The notes below the pieces were generated by a model. It saw nothing but the letters and a program-made list of their open reading frames with translations. It searched no databases and was not told where the DNA came from. A program made the position numbers and the translations under genes. This document shows, in pieces, positions 22,917-23,965 of a stretch of 23,965 nucleotides of DNA; positions within the stretch are counted from its first letter, which is position 1; the number at the start of each line of letters is the position of its first letter. The stretch lies in the IMG/VR virus record IMGVR_UViG_3300034407_000208, positions 1 through 23,965 of that record; one strand, written 5' to 3'. The DNA comes from a virus.

Positions 22917-23485
22917 GCAGCTTGACGCTTTTCGAGTACAGCCATCAAGTCAGTGATGATCTCTTCAAGATCAAGCTCATTCAATTCGGCTTGAGCTATG
23001 ATGGTATTCACCATCACTTTGTGAGTGATACGAGGCTTAGTTGTTTCAGCCTTTGGCTGTTCCGCATCGGACTGTCCAACATTGGACGTTTCACCTTCGG
23101 TGGTTTCATCTTTGGCTTTCTCAGCATCCCGCATTGCTTTCTGCAAAGCAGTAAGTGAAGTACCTTTGAACTTACCATCTTCGATGAACTTGCGGCACTC
23201 TACTTCGTTTTCAACGAACCACAGAGCTTCGGAACGGCGGCGGCGATCAATTACATTGATGCCATACATAGTTAGCGTTTGACGGCTTATCTGACCAGAA
23301 TCCAAAGTGGATTGAGCCTTCAACTCTTGTAAGAGTTTGCCAAGTCTTGTGTCGAAGCCAGAGGCTTTGATGGTATGTTTCAGACTGTTAGTCTGTTTCC
23401 AGATTGATGCTAAGGCTTTGCCTTCTTTTACGAGAGCTGAGATTGTAGTACCTTCGGTAGTTTTTGTTGTTGCTGAATTTGTCAT
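22913..23485 (-). CDS. First complete early gene; unassigned 190-aa protein
   Basis: The 190-residue protein is the first complete gene after the regulatory region at 23486-23742. It has a Thr/Lys-rich start, a helical part about 15-60, a basic segment ISRQTLTMYGINVIDRRRRSEALWFVENE (about 65-95) that could be a helix-turn-helix, a low-complexity Glu/Thr linker about 120-150 that contains the palindrome read as SNVGQSD, and a C-terminal Leu/Glu helix LNELDLEEIITDLMAVLEKR suited for oligomerisation. It may be an early regulator. AAGGA lies about ten bases before ATG 23485. Confidence 0.78.
   Translation of the reverse strand: MTNSATTKTTEGTTISALVKEGKALASIWKQTNSLKHTIKASGFDTRLGKLLQELKAQSTLDSGQISRQTLTMYGINVIDRRRRSEALWFVENEVECRKFIEDGKFKGTSLTALQKAMRDAEKAKDETTEGETSNVGQSDAEQPKAETTKPRITHKVMVNTIIAQAELNELDLEEIITDLMAVLEKRQAA
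23074..23087. repeat. 14-bp palindrome copy 5
   Basis: GTCCAACATTGGAC with GGACT flank like copy 1. It lies in the low-complexity linker of the 190-residue early protein. Confidence 0.9.
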
Positions 23486-23505
23486 TTCGGTAGTCCTTCT
23501 TTATC

Positions 23506-23584
23506 TATACTCTGTTTATATGAGAGAACCTATATCTCTCACAAATAGTGAGATATAGTTCTCTTTATAAACTAGTAGAGTATA
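23506..23584. repeat. Long imperfect inverted repeat in the early leader region
   Basis: The left arm (23506-23542) reads TATACTCT, GTTTATA, GAGAAC and CTATATCTCTCAC. The right arm (23548-23584), reverse-complemented, reads TATACTCTACTA, GTTTATA, GAGAAC and CTATATCTCAC. They match in the same order with three small gaps and a five-base centre (AAATA). Each arm also holds its own small palindrome (GAGAGA...TCTCTC and GAGA...TCTC). It could form a hairpin or cruciform, or be two inverted binding sites. It lies between the TTGACA at 23593 and the first complete early gene. Confidence 0.8.
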
Positions 23585-23598
23585 GTATAAGTTGTCAA
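23569..23598 (-). promoter_or_regulatory. Possible early leftward promoter (-35 strong, -10 weak)
   Basis: On the - strand TTGACA (23593-23598) is followed after 18 bp by TAGTTT (23569-23574), only three of six -10 matches; TATACT and TTTATA are near but at wrong spacing (8 and 21 bp). It overlaps the right arm of the inverted repeat, so a regulator could control it. The assignment as the main early promoter rests on position. Confidence 0.35.
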
Positions 23599-23742
23599 GT
23601 TGGTTTCTCATGACGTGATCCTCTGCGCCTGTCGTTTCCTACGCTACTGCAAAAATATATTTCATATATATTTTGAAGTTGGTGCGCTAAACTCATGCGA
23701 GGCTCCAGCTTGGATTAGGTCACCATTTGTGTTGCATAATTG

Positions 23743-23958
23743 TCATATACTTTGTATATGTAGCATGTCCAATGTTGGACACTTCAATTGACCATTGGCA
23801 GAGCTATGCACGGCTTGTGGATATGTGACATGACCATCTTCGATGGGGGGGTGGTATAAATGAGCATCGGCTTTGCAACACACCTTTGGTGTGAAAACTG
23901 CCCCAATTACTACACCATAAATGGTGGCAACTGATTGCATAACAGTTGTCGTAGACAA
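23743..23958 (-). CDS. Possible partial early protein at window edge
   Basis: A frame that stays open to the right window edge and stops at 23743-23745. From TTG 23958 it gives 71 residues, or from the internal ATG at 23940, 65. The N-terminal part is mildly hydrophobic (VATIYGVVIGAV), and the end reads the palindrome copy as CPTLDML, the same frame as two other copies. No ribosome site is visible in the window, so the true start may lie beyond it. It could be a real truncated gene or chance. Confidence 0.38.
   Translation of the reverse strand: MSTTTVMQSVATIYGVVIGAVFTPKVCCKADAHLYHPPIEDGHVTYPQAVHSSANGQLKCPTLDMLHIQSI
23744..23760. repeat. Small perfect inverted repeat at the end of the edge gene
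   Basis: CATATAC-TTT-GTATATG, 7-bp arms. It overlaps the stop of the possible edge gene and could be a protein site or a weak hairpin; there is no T-run after it on either strand, so a terminator is unlikely. Confidence 0.6.
23767..23780. repeat. 14-bp palindrome copy 6
   Basis: GTCCAATGTTGGAC with an ACTTC right flank, so it is inverted relative to copies 2-4. It lies near the end of the possible partial gene at the right edge, next to the hairpin CATATAC-TTT-GTATATG. Confidence 0.9.
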
Positions 23959-23965
23959 GTAAGTG

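Larger units (their letters stand above)
23486..23742. other. Gene-poor AT-rich regulatory region
   Basis: This 257-bp stretch has no convincing gene. It holds the long inverted repeat (23506-23584), the TTGACA at 23593, and a 9-bp stem AAAATATAT/ATATATTTT at 23652-23660 and 23666-23674 with a five-base loop. A second small perfect inverted repeat, CATATAC-TTT-GTATATG, begins at 23744 just beyond its right border. It probably contains the early control elements; an AT-rich replication origin is another possibility. Confidence 0.6.

Noticed and set aside
23675-23730. tRNA-like stretch ending in CACCA as a possible att site
   Set aside because: There is no T-loop sequence and no cloverleaf pairing could be made.
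23600-23791. 63-codon + strand frame in the regulatory region
   Set aside because: No ribosome site, Cys/His-rich random composition and overlap with hairpins and a palindrome copy.
1-23965. High frequency of CGTA/TACG words
   Set aside because: Explained by preference for the arginine codon CGT followed by A on both coding strands.
1-23965. CRISPR array, tRNA or rRNA genes
   Set aside because: No regularly spaced direct repeats or RNA gene signatures were seen in the reading.

Overview
The window reads as one side of a double-stranded DNA phage genome, most likely a marine, T7-like short-tailed phage (podovirus). It carries an almost complete T7-type replication set: family A DNA polymerase, single-strand binding protein, endonuclease I, RecB/Cas4-type exonuclease, primase, DnaB-type helicase and a DUF3310/gp1.7-type protein. 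Beside it lies a nucleotide-supply set typical of marine phages: adenosylcobalamin-dependent (class II) ribonucleotide reductase, glutaredoxin, MazG-like pyrophosphohydrolase and ThyX. From memory of gene content, this combination recalls the roseophage SIO1/'cobavirus' group (Zobellviridae) that infects Rhodobacteraceae. That assignment is inference; no database was consulted. No rRNA, tRNA or CRISPR array was seen.

Layout. Positions 1-4249 (+ strand) hold the end of the late module: a probably 5'-truncated 280-residue protein and a 1127-residue protein, likely virion/DNA-ejection proteins. A hairpin terminator at 4252-4283 separates them from the rest. Everything from 4306 to the right edge is on the - strand and is transcribed right to left as a tightly packed operon with many ATGA, GTGA or TAATG junctions. 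In transcription order it contains: (i) a promoter-like region at 23486-23742 with a long inverted repeat; (ii) an early block of small, mostly unrecognised genes (23485 to about 19584), including an HhH-glycosylase-like protein, a possible HTH protein, a YodL-like protein and three tiny genes of 48-56 codons; (iii) a SleB-type endolysin, a DUF932-like protein and a tyrosine recombinase; (iv) primase, helicase, small membrane proteins, a GIY-YIG protein, a PD-(D/E)XK nuclease, ThyX, small genes, DUF3310 and DNA polymerase; (v) SSB, exonuclease, endonuclease I, class II RNR, glutaredoxin, small proteins and MazG.

The genes fit a programme of early host takeover, genome replication and recombination, and recycling of host nucleotides into dNTPs. 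Several sigma70-like promoters (TTGACA, 16-18 bp, then a five-of-six match to TATAAT) can be read on the - strand, most convincingly before the SSB gene, before the primase gene and inside the early block. No phage RNA polymerase gene is present in this window, so host RNA polymerase may transcribe these genes.

The most unusual signals are: six copies of a 14-bp interrupted palindrome, GTCCAA-(CA/TG)-TTGGAC, seen only between 21.2 and 23.8 kb, inside and just upstream of early genes; a promoter at about 22.5 kb whose -10 lies in one arm of a 13-bp perfect inverted repeat; a long inverted repeat before the first complete early gene; a DnaJ-like four-cysteine zinc motif in the thumb region of the DNA polymerase; and a tyrosine recombinase, lacking the first catalytic histidine, embedded in an otherwise lytic-looking replication operon.
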